A program made the position numbers and the translations under genes. The notes beneath the pieces were generated by a model. The model was not told where the DNA came from. It saw nothing but the letters and a program-made list of their open reading frames with translations, and did not search any database. This document shows, piece by piece, positions 52,402 to 60,000 of a stretch of DNA of 60,000 bases (position 1 is its first letter; every line of letters begins with the position of its first letter). Source of the stretch: Brucella tritici. GTDB taxonomy: Bacteria; Pseudomonadota; Alphaproteobacteria; Rhizobiales; Rhizobiaceae. Where the stretch lies: assembly GCF_008932295.1 (NCBI RefSeq), contig NZ_WBWA01000028.1, positions 1 to 60,000 of the forward strand. Reading direction: 5' to 3'.

Positions 52402-53265
52402 ATGCGTCTCGACCGCCTGATGGCTGATGCACGGACGAGGCTTCGTGCGGCAGGACTGGATACACCAGACCTCGATGCACGGCTTCTGGTCGAATGGGCC
52501 ACCGGCAAGACCCGTCTTGATCTGATATCTGAACCGGAGCAATTGGTGGATTCTGCTGTCATCGAGACGCTTTCCGATGCCCTCGACCGCCGTGAAAAGG
52601 GCGAACCGGTTCACCGGATCATGGGTGTTCGCGAGTTTTTCGGCTTGCCTTTCAGGCTCTCCGCCGCGACGCTTGAACCGCGCCCCGATACGGAAGTGCT
52701 GGTGGAACTGGTTATTCCGGCACTGGAGGCGCTTGCGGGAAAGAACAGCGTGCTTGAGCTTCTCGATATGGGCACGGGAACGGGCGCGATCGTCATTTCG
52801 CTTCTCCATCGCTTCGAACACGCGCATGGCATTGGCCTCGACATGGCCGAAGGTGCGCTCGCGATGGCGCGAATCAACGCTGTCGCCAATGGTGTAAGCG
52901 ACCGTTTTGCAGCACTTAAAAGCGACTGGTTCCAGAATGTGAGCGGGCTGTTTCATCTTATCGTCTCAAACCCGCCCTATATTCCGCATGAAGACATTGC
53001 GGAATTGTCGCGCGAAGTGCGCAACCATGATCCGCTTGCCGCACTTGATGGCGGCGCCGATGGACTGAATTTCTACAGAGCCCTTGCACAGAAGGCAGCA
53101 GATCACCTATATAAGGATGGAATGGTTGCCGTAGAGATCGGCGCCGGACAATTCCAGGATGTTGAGGCGCTTTTTGAAAGCGCAGGTTTTTCTCTCGCAG
53201 GCGATGCGAGCGATCTTGGCGGCCACAGAAGGGCCATGCTTTTCGCGCACAAATCAAATACGTAA
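52402..53265 (+). CDS. prmC: Release factor glutamine methyltransferase PrmC
   Basis: The ATG at 52402, preceded by AAGGGTGAG, gives 287 residues; the open frame further upstream is repeat sequence. An N-terminal helical domain (residues 1-75) precedes the SAM domain with ELLDMGTGTGAIVISLL and the catalytic NPPY in LIVSNPPYIPHEDI. It methylates the Gln of the GGQ motif in release factors, fitting its place after prfA. Confidence 0.95.
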   Translation: MRLDRLMADARTRLRAAGLDTPDLDARLLVEWATGKTRLDLISEPEQLVDSAVIETLSDALDRREKGEPVHRIMGVREFFGLPFRLSAATLEPRPDTEVLVELVIPALEALAGKNSVLELLDMGTGTGAIVISLLHRFEHAHGIGLDMAEGALAMARINAVANGVSDRFAALKSDWFQNVSGLFHLIVSNPPYIPHEDIAELSREVRNHDPLAALDGGADGLNFYRALAQKAADHLYKDGMVAVEIGAGQFQDVEALFESAGFSLAGDASDLGGHRRAMLFAHKSNT

Positions 53266-53658
53266 TTTTGATGCGGCGAACCGCTAAAAAACACTTGGAA
53301 TTTGCGGCGAAGCCGTTTAGTTTCCGGCCACCGTATACAGCCAGAATGGTTTTGCCCGCTGATGGGCGGTGGCGGAAATGCTCCATGACGATTTTTGGTC
53401 ATGCTCCCCGGAGGGTTCTTTGGGGATGGCTTGTGCGGAAGTACACGACTTTCAAGCATAATCTCGAAGAGCAAGGCTTTTCGGAATGGTTATGCATTAA
53501 TGCAACCGCGGAGTTTCGGTGACCCATAGAGGTGCACCTAACTCAGGAGCAGTCGATTTGTGGGAAGTTTTTAGGGCGTACTTCCTCCATGGCTCGATAG
53601 CGTGAAACCGGCAGCTTTTTTGGCTGTGGAGTTTCTACGCCCTTTAATCTGAAAAGAG
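53266..53658. other. Intergenic region prmC to DUF4167 gene
   Basis: No gene is supported. A plus-strand frame at 53268-53522 has no ribosome site and unlikely composition. The leader of the DUF4167 gene must lie here; a purine-rich AAAAGAG stretch precedes its start. No repeat of the types described elsewhere was seen. Confidence 0.5.
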
Positions 53659-54459
53659 ATGAATATGAGGCCAGCACAGCAGAACAGGCGCATGCGCGGA
53701 CGGGGGAATAACAATAATAACAACAACAATAACCGCAAGGGCCCCAATCCTCTGTCGCGCAATTACGAAAGCAATGGCCCGGATGTGAAGATCCGTGGCA
53801 ATGCGCAACATATTGCAGAAAAATACTCGACACTTGCGCGGGACGCACAGGCATCTGGCGATCGCGTGATGGCAGAAAACTATCTTCAGCACGCCGAACA
53901 TTACAATCGCATCATCATGGCTGCCATGGCGCAGAATCCGGTGCCGTTCCAGCGCGAAGAAACCTTCGACGATGACGGTTCGGATGATGAGGAAGCAGGT
54001 TTCACGCCTGTCGCAGCACAGCCGCAGCCCGTCAACGGTTCCGGCCCGCAGCCGGTCATCGAAGGCACCCCTGCCGAGGTCGTCTACGGCGAAGAAGGTG
54101 GCGAGCCGGTAAAGTCCGGCGAAGGTCGCCAGCAGCCGCGCGAACGCGATAATCGTGATCGTCGTCTCGGTCGTGGTCGCCGTCCGCAGCGTGAGCGCTT
54201 CAACGCTGACGAGCGTTCGGATGAACAGCCGCAGGAAAAGCAGGCTCAGCCGGTGGCTGAAGAGGCTTCGGCTCCGGTTGAAGTCGTGGCCGAGCAGGCA
54301 GCACCCGCTGTCGTTGAAGTCGCTCCTGCTGCCGATGCAGCATCTGCCGAAGAAGCCGCACCACGTCGCGCCACGCGCCGTCCGGGTCGCCCGCGTCGTG
54401 CCGCCAAGGATAGCGGTGACGAGACGCCGGCGACGGAACCTGCGAATTCCGACGCCTGA
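53659..54459 (+). CDS. DUF4167 domain-containing protein
   Basis: The protein has 266 residues. The N-terminus is Arg-rich with a run of nine Asn at residues 17-25, encoded by mixed AAC/AAT codons. Residues 30-95 hold the DUF4167 core (GNAQHIAEKYSTLARDAQAS, RVMAENYLQHAEHYNRI), typical of Rhizobiales. The remaining 170 residues are low-complexity, first acidic, then Arg-rich (RRPQRERF), then Ala/Val/Glu-rich, ending RRPGRPRRAAKD. The basic patches suggest nucleic-acid binding. Function unknown. Confidence 0.82.
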   Translation: MNMRPAQQNRRMRGRGNNNNNNNNNRKGPNPLSRNYESNGPDVKIRGNAQHIAEKYSTLARDAQASGDRVMAENYLQHAEHYNRIIMAAMAQNPVPFQREETFDDDGSDDEEAGFTPVAAQPQPVNGSGPQPVIEGTPAEVVYGEEGGEPVKSGEGRQQPRERDNRDRRLGRGRRPQRERFNADERSDEQPQEKQAQPVAEEASAPVEVVAEQAAPAVVEVAPAADAASAEEAAPRRATRRPGRPRRAAKDSGDETPATEPANSDA

Positions 54460-54485
54460 TTGTCCTTCTGTATCAAATCAAAGAA

Positions 54486-54511
54486 ATGGCGCGGTTTCCG
54501 CGCCATTTTTA
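54486..54511 (+). terminator. Rho-independent terminator of the DUF4167 gene
   Basis: ATGGCGCGG and CCGCGCCAT form a nine-pair stem with a TTT loop, followed by TTTTATTT. Confidence 0.9.
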
Positions 54512-54657
54512 TTTGGTTTTGCAAGTGCATGTAACCCTTGCCGAACCCCGGCCATCGTCCCATATGCTGTCTTGGAAAGAAGCCCGCCCAGTGTGGGGGC
54601 TTCGTCACCATACATCTTCCGGTGCCGCTTGACGGGCTGGAGGGCAAAGGAGACATG

Positions 54658-57279
54658 ATGAATATCGAAAAATATACGGAACGCGTCCGGGGCTTTATCC
54701 AGTCTGCCCAGACTTTCGCACTGTCATCCGGCAATCAACAATTCACGCCGGAACACGTGTTGAAGGTTCTCGTCGATGATGACGAAGGGCTTGCCTCATC
54801 CTTGATCGAACGGGCAGGGGGCCGGATCGCCGATGTGCGCATCGGCCTGCAGAACGCGCTCGAAAAGCTGCCCAAAGTGTCGGGTGGCAACGACCAGCTT
54901 TATTTATCGCAGCCGCTTGCCAAGGTCTTCTCGCTTGCCGAGGAACTTGCCAGCAAGGCCGGTGACAGCTTCGTCACCGTCGAGCGCCTTCTGACGGCGC
55001 TGGCGATGGAAAAATCCGCAAAGACGTCTGAAATTCTGTCCGCTGCCGGTGTGACCCCGACGGCGCTCAACAAGGTCATAAACGATATGCGCAAAGGCCG
55101 CACCGCCGATTCGGCGTCCGCTGAAAGCAATTATGATGCGTTGAAGAAATATGCCCGCGATCTGACCGAGGATGCGCGCGCAGGCAAGCTCGATCCCGTG
55201 ATCGGCCGCGACGAGGAAATCCGCCGCACGATTCAGGTTCTGTCGCGCCGCACCAAGAACAATCCGGTTCTGATTGGCGAGCCAGGCGTCGGCAAGACCG
55301 CAATTGCGGAAGGTCTGGCGCTTCGCATCGTCAATGGCGATGTGCCCGAATCCTTGAAGGACAAGCAGTTGATGGCGCTCGATATGGGCGCGCTGATTGC
55401 CGGTGCCAAATATCGCGGTGAGTTCGAAGAACGTCTGAAAGCGGTGCTTTCGGAAGTGCAAACGGCTGCTGGCCAGATCATCCTCTTCATCGATGAAATG
55501 CACACGCTTGTCGGCGCAGGCAAATCCGATGGCGCCATGGATGCATCGAACCTTTTGAAGCCTGCTCTTGCACGCGGCGAATTGCACTGCGTCGGCGCGA
55601 CGACGCTCGAAGAATACCGGAAATATGTCGAGAAGGACGCAGCCCTTGCTCGTCGCTTTCAGCCAGTATTCGTCGATGAACCGACAGTCGAGGATACGAT
55701 CTCGATCCTGCGTGGCCTGAAGGAAAAATACGAGCAGCATCACAAGGTGCGCGTTTCGGATTCGGCTTTGGTTGCTGCGGCAACCTTGTCGAACCGTTAC
55801 ATCACCGACCGTTTCCTGCCCGACAAGGCAATCGATCTTGTCGATGAGGCAGCATCGCGCCTGCGCATGCAGGTTGATTCCAAGCCGGAAGAGCTGGATG
55901 AAATCGACCGTCGCATCATGCAGTTGAAGATCGAGCGCGAAGCGCTGAAGGTTGAAACCGACGCCGCTTCCAAGGATCGTTTCCAGCGCCTCGAAAAGGA
56001 ACTGACCGATCTGGAAGAGGAATCGGCGGAACTAACGTCGAAATGGCAGTCTGAAAAGCAGAAGCTTGGACTTGCCGCCGATCTCAAGCGTCAGCTTGAA
56101 GAGGCACGCAATGCTCTCGCCATCGCGCAGCGAAGCGGTGAATTCCAGAAGGCAGGCGAACTGGCCTATGGCAAGATTCCGCAACTGGAAAAGCAGCTTG
56201 TCGAAGCCGAAAGCCATGAAAACAAGGGCTCTCTGCTTGAAGAGACTGTTACGCCAGACCACGTTGCGCAGATCATTTCGCGCTGGACCGGTATTCCGGT
56301 CGACCGGATGCTGGAAGGCGAGCGTGAGAAACTCCTGCGTATGGAAGACGAACTCGCGAAGCGGGTCGTCGGACAGGGCGAGGCGGTTCAGGCTATCTCG
56401 AAGGCGGTTCGCCGTGCGCGCGCCGGGCTTCAGGACCCCAACCGGCCTATCGGCTCGTTCATCTTCCTCGGCCCCACGGGCGTCGGCAAGACGGAACTGA
56501 CCAAGGCGCTCGCTTCATTCCTGTTTCAAGACGATACGGCCATGGTGCGTATCGATATGTCGGAGTTCATGGAAAAGCATTCCGTGAGTCGGCTGATCGG
56601 CGCGCCTCCCGGCTATGTCGGCTACGAAGAAGGTGGCGTTCTGACGGAAGCTGTGCGTCGCAGGCCTTATCAGGTGATCCTGTTCGATGAGATCGAAAAG
56701 GCGCATCCGGATGTGTTCAACGTGTTGTTGCAGGTGCTGGACGACGGACGCCTGACTGACGGGCAGGGCCGTACGGTCGATTTCCGCAATACGGTCATCA
56801 TCATGACCTCGAATCTCGGCGCCGAGTATCTCGTCAATCTTGGCGAGAAGGACGATGTCGAGTCGGTTCGTGACGAAGTGATGGGCGTGGTGCGGGCTGC
56901 CTTCCGTCCGGAATTCCTGAATCGTGTCGATGAAATCATCCTGTTCCACCGGCTGCGCCGCGAAGACATGGGTGCGATTGTCGATATCCAGATGCAGCGT
57001 CTCCAGATGCTTCTGACCGATCGCAAGATCGTGCTGCAGCTGGAAGAGGATGCACGCGAATGGTTGGCCAACAAGGGTTACGACCCGGCCTATGGCGCAC
57101 GTCCGTTGAAGCGTGTCATCCAGAAGGAAGTTCAGGATCCGCTCGCCGAGCGCATTCTTCTGGGCGATATTCTGGATGGTTCTATCGTCAAGATTACCGC
57201 TGGTTCGGACAGGCTCAATTTCCGTCCGATTCGCGGTGCGCTTGAGGATGAAGGCCAGAAGGTCGGTGAGAACGCCTGA
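54658..57279 (+). CDS. clpB: ATP-dependent chaperone ClpB
   Basis: The protein has 873 residues from the ATG at 54658 (an adjacent ATG at 54655 is too close to the GGAG site). It contains an N-terminal repeat domain, two AAA+ modules with Walker [15 protein letters not shown] near residue 205 and [14 protein letters not shown] near 605, and a coiled-coil middle domain (about residues 405-525) that marks ClpB rather than ClpA. It rescues aggregated proteins together with DnaK. No heat-shock promoter could be fixed in the short upstream space. Confidence 0.96.
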   Translation: MNIEKYTERVRGFIQSAQTFALSSGNQQFTPEHVLKVLVDDDEGLASSLIERAGGRIADVRIGLQNALEKLPKVSGGNDQLYLSQPLAKVFSLAEELASKAGDSFVTVERLLTALAMEKSAKTSEILSAAGVTPTALNKVINDMRKGRTADSASAESNYDALKKYARDLTEDARAGKLDPVIGRDEEIRRTIQVLSRRTKNNPVLIGEPGVGKTAIAEGLALRIVNGDVPESLKDKQLMALDMGALIAGAKYRGEFEERLKAVLSEVQTAAGQIILFIDEMHTLVGAGKSDGAMDASNLLKPALARGELHCVGATTLEEYRKYVEKDAALARRFQPVFVDEPTVEDTISILRGLKEKYEQHHKVRVSDSALVAAATLSNRYITDRFLPDKAIDLVDEAASRLRMQVDSKPEELDEIDRRIMQLKIEREALKVETDAASKDRFQRLEKELTDLEEESAELTSKWQSEKQKLGLAADLKRQLEEARNALAIAQRSGEFQKAGELAYGKIPQLEKQLVEAESHENKGSLLEETVTPDHVAQIISRWTGIPVDRMLEGEREKLLRMEDELAKRVVGQGEAVQAISKAVRRARAGLQDPNRPIGSFIFLGPTGVGKTELTKALASFLFQDDTAMVRIDMSEFMEKHSVSRLIGAPPGYVGYEEGGVLTEAVRRRPYQVILFDEIEKAHPDVFNVLLQVLDDGRLTDGQGRTVDFRNTVIIMTSNLGAEYLVNLGEKDDVESVRDEVMGVVRAAFRPEFLNRVDEIILFHRLRREDMGAIVDIQMQRLQMLLTDRKIVLQLEEDAREWLANKGYDPAYGARPLKRVIQKEVQDPLAERILLGDILDGSIVKITAGSDRLNFRPIRGALEDEGQKVGENA

Positions 57280-57302
57280 ACGTTCATGAGTTGAAGGCTT
57301 TG

Positions 57303-57336
57303 GGCGTCGCAACCGGATAGGTTGCGGCGCCTTTTT
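57303..57336 (+). terminator. Rho-independent terminator of clpB
   Basis: GGCGTCGCAACC and GGTTGCGGCGCC pair around GGATA with one mismatch, followed by five T residues. Confidence 0.85.
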
Positions 57337-57420
57337 CATGTCTGGCCTGACAAGTTTTCCGGCTTTCCTTCGATGTCGGCCATCTTCATGTCCAGTTCAT
57401 CTGGCATCTGCTCTATCAGC

Positions 57421-57527
57421 TAGAGCGGTTTCAGCTAAAACGGAGTCGCAGGAACTGCTCTAACTATTTGTTTCGTCGCATTATCCGACGCAAAACCGCT
57501 TCGCACTTTTGCTGGAAATGCTCTAAT
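57421..57527. repeat. Dispersed TAGAGC...GCTCTA intergenic repeat
   Basis: The stretch begins TAGAGCGGTTTCAGC and ends GCTGGAAATGCTCTA, with inner pairing GTCGCATTATCCGACG and a central GCTCTAAC. Its ends match the short palindrome at 34217-34258. Sequences of this kind are common between genes in Rhizobiales. It lies just upstream of the L,D-transpeptidase gene. Confidence 0.65.
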
Positions 57528-57584
57528 CAGTTGTTAACCATATTAGCGGCATCCATGATCTCTCGATCACCCAGGGCATTCTTC

Positions 57585-59051
57585 ATGGCGCATTACACAC
57601 GCATGCTTCGTTTCGCTTTGTTTGCTTCCGTTGCGGCAACTGCTGTCGACGGTACAGCGCGCGCGGAGGAAGGCTATTCTGCAACGGCTACCGAACGCCC
57701 GGTGCAGCTTGCGCAGCTTTATGATCCGGGTGAAGAAATCTATCATGATCGCCGGGTGCGGGTCTTTATCGACCAGTATGGCCGCCGCGTTACGATGGAT
57801 CGTCGCGGACGCATCCTCAGTGTCGAGGACGCCAATAATTATGACCCGAACGCCTATGACCGTCGGGTTCGCCGTGCACCGCAGCCAGACGACAACTGGA
57901 CGCTCGATGGACCGGTCGACGGTGGTGCACCTTATGACGGTTTCGGCAATGTGCCCGAGGACCCGAATTATTATCCGGACGCTCCGGCGGCACCGCAATA
58001 TGGTGGCAACCGGGATGGACAGGTGCAGCGGTCGGAATTGCCGCCGGCAGGCGATCAATATCCCGACAATACCAATACCAATTCAGCCAGTGCGAATCCC
58101 GGTTATGACGGTCAGCAGGATTATGGCCAGCCGGGTTATGAACAGCCAAGAGGTGTTCCCAATCCAGGCGACATGGCCCCGGCCATTGAAATGCCGAAGG
58201 GGCAGGGCGCAAAGGCGAAGATCGCAGCCTATCAAATACTCCTCGACCGTGCAGGTAGCTCGCCCGGCGTCATTGACGGTCGTTCGGGTAGCAATGTCGA
58301 CAAGGCGGCTGCCGCCTATGGCGAACTGACCGGAAAGTCGATCAGCCCGACGGATGAAGCGGCGGTCAATGCGGAGCTGGAAGCGACAGGCGGTCCGGCC
58401 TTTACCGAATACACAATCACCAATGAGGATGTGGGACGGCAATATGTTGCCTCCATTCCGGAAGATTACGCCCATAAGGCGCAGCTACCGGCGATGGCCT
58501 ATACATCGGTCACCGAAATGCTCGGTGAAAAGTTTCATATAGACGAGGCCTATCTGAAAGAGATCAATCCCGGCGTAAACTTCAATCAGCCGGGTTCGAT
58601 TGTTAAGATTCCCAATCTCGGCAAGCCTGTCCGGACCAAGGTGGCCCGCATCATCGCCGACAAGGGACGCAAGCAGGTTCGCGGCTACGATGAAACAGGC
58701 AAGCTCGTCGTTGCCTATCCCTCGACCATTGGGTCGTCGGACAATCCGTCACCTTCCGGCGTTGTTCAGGTCGAGCGTATAGCGATCAACCCGAACTATA
58801 CCTACAATCCGAAGATCAACTTCAAGCAGGGCAATAACGACAAAGTGCTGACCATTCCGCCTGGGCCGAACGGGCCGGTGGGAACAGTCTGGATTGCGCT
58901 TTCCAAGCCGACCTATGGCATTCACGGTACGCCCGAGCCATCGAGAATCGGCAAGACGTCAAGTCATGGCTGTGTTCGATTGACCAACTGGGATGCGGAA
59001 GAGCTGGCAAAGCTGGTGAAAGCTGGCGTAACGGTCGAGTTCACCGAGTAA
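57585..59051 (+). CDS. Exported L,D-transpeptidase (YkuD domain)
   Basis: From the ATG at 57585 the protein has 488 residues and a signal peptide (ending GTARA about residue 27). A long Asp/Asn/Pro/Tyr-rich linker (residues 60-195) follows, then a peptidoglycan-binding-like helical unit (KIAAYQILLDRAGSSPGVID), a LysM-like stretch (EINPGVNFNQPGSIVKIPNL) and the YkuD domain, with IHGTPEPSRIG and the catalytic SHGCVRLTN. It forms 3-3 crosslinks or attaches outer-membrane proteins to peptidoglycan. An ATG ten codons earlier is possible. Confidence 0.9.
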   Translation: MAHYTRMLRFALFASVAATAVDGTARAEEGYSATATERPVQLAQLYDPGEEIYHDRRVRVFIDQYGRRVTMDRRGRILSVEDANNYDPNAYDRRVRRAPQPDDNWTLDGPVDGGAPYDGFGNVPEDPNYYPDAPAAPQYGGNRDGQVQRSELPPAGDQYPDNTNTNSASANPGYDGQQDYGQPGYEQPRGVPNPGDMAPAIEMPKGQGAKAKIAAYQILLDRAGSSPGVIDGRSGSNVDKAAAAYGELTGKSISPTDEAAVNAELEATGGPAFTEYTITNEDVGRQYVASIPEDYAHKAQLPAMAYTSVTEMLGEKFHIDEAYLKEINPGVNFNQPGSIVKIPNLGKPVRTKVARIIADKGRKQVRGYDETGKLVVAYPSTIGSSDNPSPSGVVQVERIAINPNYTYNPKINFKQGNNDKVLTIPPGPNGPVGTVWIALSKPTYGIHGTPEPSRIGKTSSHGCVRLTNWDAEELAKLVKAGVTVEFTE

Positions 59052-59179
59052 TTCCAAGTCTCGATGAGTTTTTCACATCGAGGCTTGGTTAAGCCCGTGC
59101 GGCGATTGAGTATTTTCAGGGCGTGATGCGCTAGCATCTTATCACCCTGCTATAAGCATTCCTGTAATTTCAAAGAGAA

Positions 59180-59209
59180 GGCCGGGCGTTTCCCCCGGCC
59201 GTTCTTTTT
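59180..59209 (+). terminator. Terminator of the L,D-transpeptidase gene
   Basis: GGCCGGG and CCCGGCC form the stem, with TTTTT following after GTTC on the plus strand. The hairpin also lies at the end of the convergent M23 gene and may serve both. Confidence 0.8.
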
Positions 59210-59210
59210 A

Positions 59211-60000
59211 TCAGCTCTTCGTCGATCCGTTCGAGGCAAGCTTGGTGCCGTTTTCATCGCTGTTCAAAAGCGTGTCAATGCGATCTCGTTCCTGCTTGAA
59301 GGCTTCGAGTTCCTTGCCCGAAAGCGCCTTGTTGTCGGGCAGACGAATGCGCAGCGGATCGACCTTGGTGCCGTTCACGATCATTTCGTAGTGAAGGTGA
59401 GGACCGGTCGAAAGACCCGTCGACCCTACATAGCCGATCACCTGTCCCTGCCGCACGCGCGCACCGGCGGTAACGCCGCGGGCGATGGCATTTTGATGGC
59501 TATAGCTGCTTACATAACCATTGGCATGACGAATCAGGGTCTGGTTACCATATCCATTGGTCCAGCCTGCCTTTTCCACCACACCATTACCGGAGGCGAT
59601 GATCGGCGTGCCGCGCGGTGCGGCCCAGTCCACGCCGGTATGCATGCGGCTATAGCCAAGGATCGGATGGCGGCGCATGCCGAACGGTGAGCGGAAGACA
59701 CCATTGGGAACCGGATTGCGGAGCAGGAACTGCTTCGCACTCTTACCGTCGCCATTGAAGTAATCGACGCTGCCGTCCGGAGCCTGATAGCGATAGAATT
59801 TGCGGATTGTTCCACCGAAATTGGCCGAAATATAAAGAAGCTGCGAATCGGCTTCCGGTTTGTCGGGGTCGTCCGGCAGCGAGAAGAATGCGTCGATCTG
59901 GTCGCTCGGCGACAACCGCGATTGCAGGTCGACATCGCTTGCCAGCATCTTGACGAGCTGTTCGCGCATCGTCTCCGACATGCCATAGGCGAGCGCGGCA
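59211..60000 (-). CDS. M23 family metallopeptidase, N-terminus outside the window
   Basis: The frame is open to the window edge, so only the last 262 or so residues are seen. The LytM-type zinc site is present: HTGVDWAAPRGTPI (first His and Asp) and GPHLHYEMIVNG (HxH), with SYSHQNAIARGV before it and GSTGLSTGPHLHYE typical of active enzymes. It cleaves peptidoglycan crosslinks in the periplasm and can act in cell division or growth. Facing the L,D-transpeptidase gene makes this a cell-wall remodelling pair. Confidence 0.9.
   Translation of the reverse strand, partial: AALAYGMSETMREQLVKMLASDVDLQSRLSPSDQIDAFFSLPDDPDKPEADSQLLYISANFGGTIRKFYRYQAPDGSVDYFNGDGKSAKQFLLRNPVPNGVFRSPFGMRRHPILGYSRMHTGVDWAAPRGTPIIASGNGVVEKAGWTNGYGNQTLIRHANGYVSSYSHQNAIARGVTAGARVRQGQVIGYVGSTGLSTGPHLHYEMIVNGTKVDPLRIRLPDNKALSGKELEAFKQERDRIDTLLNSDENGTKLASNGSTKS

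Noticed and set aside
53268..53522. 84-codon plus-strand frame after prmC
   Set aside because: No ribosome site, no recognisable pattern, in an otherwise empty spacer.

Overview
The window joins two kinds of DNA. About 1-28,740 is a T7-like (autographivirus) phage genome with nearly every gene on the minus strand. About 28,740-60,000 is chromosome of an alphaproteobacterium, most likely the Brucella/Ochrobactrum group of Rhizobiales. The host assignment rests on the gene set and order (eptA-type phosphoethanolamine transferase, flippase, secA, PpiC-type isomerase, argJ, mutT, comF, grx, ubiG, lysC, ptsP, prfA, prmC, DUF4167, clpB), on protein resemblance, and on short palindromic repeats of a kind known from Brucella relatives. 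It was not tested by any search.

Phage part, read right to left in transcription order. A short early region of three small genes leads into a single-subunit RNA polymerase. A DNA-metabolism block follows: gp2.5-like SSB, endonuclease I, gp3.5-like amidase, primase-helicase, DNA polymerase and 5'-3' exonuclease, interspersed with tiny membrane proteins, a lipoprotein and an HTH protein. The virion block holds the portal, scaffold, an inserted lysis cassette (SAR-type endolysin, nested spanins), capsid, tail tubular A and B, and internal virion proteins 13-, 14-, 15- and 16-like. A repeated motif with core CTACGCWNNTRCAC lies on the coding strand before the early genes, on both sides of the polymerase gene and before the capsid gene. 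It is probably the promoter of the phage polymerase. A hairpin after the capsid gene sits where T7 has its late terminator.

The two ends of the phage part are both odd. On the left, positions 1-127 and 411-537 are a perfect inverted repeat that folds the gp16-like gene back on itself, so tail fibre and terminase genes are not seen. On the right, the phage meets the 5' half of a host tRNA-Leu(CAA) gene with its own promoter. The tRNA likeness stops exactly at the end of the anticodon loop and the 3' half is not restored. No integrase is visible.

Host part. Right of the junction come a 33-residue membrane protein with a good ribosome binding site, then cell-envelope genes (lipid A phosphoethanolamine transferase, CelD-like acetyltransferase, flippase), then housekeeping genes for secretion, arginine, lysine and ubiquinone synthesis, nitrogen PTS, translation termination, proteostasis and peptidoglycan remodelling. 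Intergenic spaces carry CTAG-bounded palindromes about 76-79 bp long, three times arranged as a pair joined by a 13-14 bp A/T-rich spacer, plus a second repeat family with TAGAGC/GCTCTA ends. The window ends inside an M23 peptidase gene.
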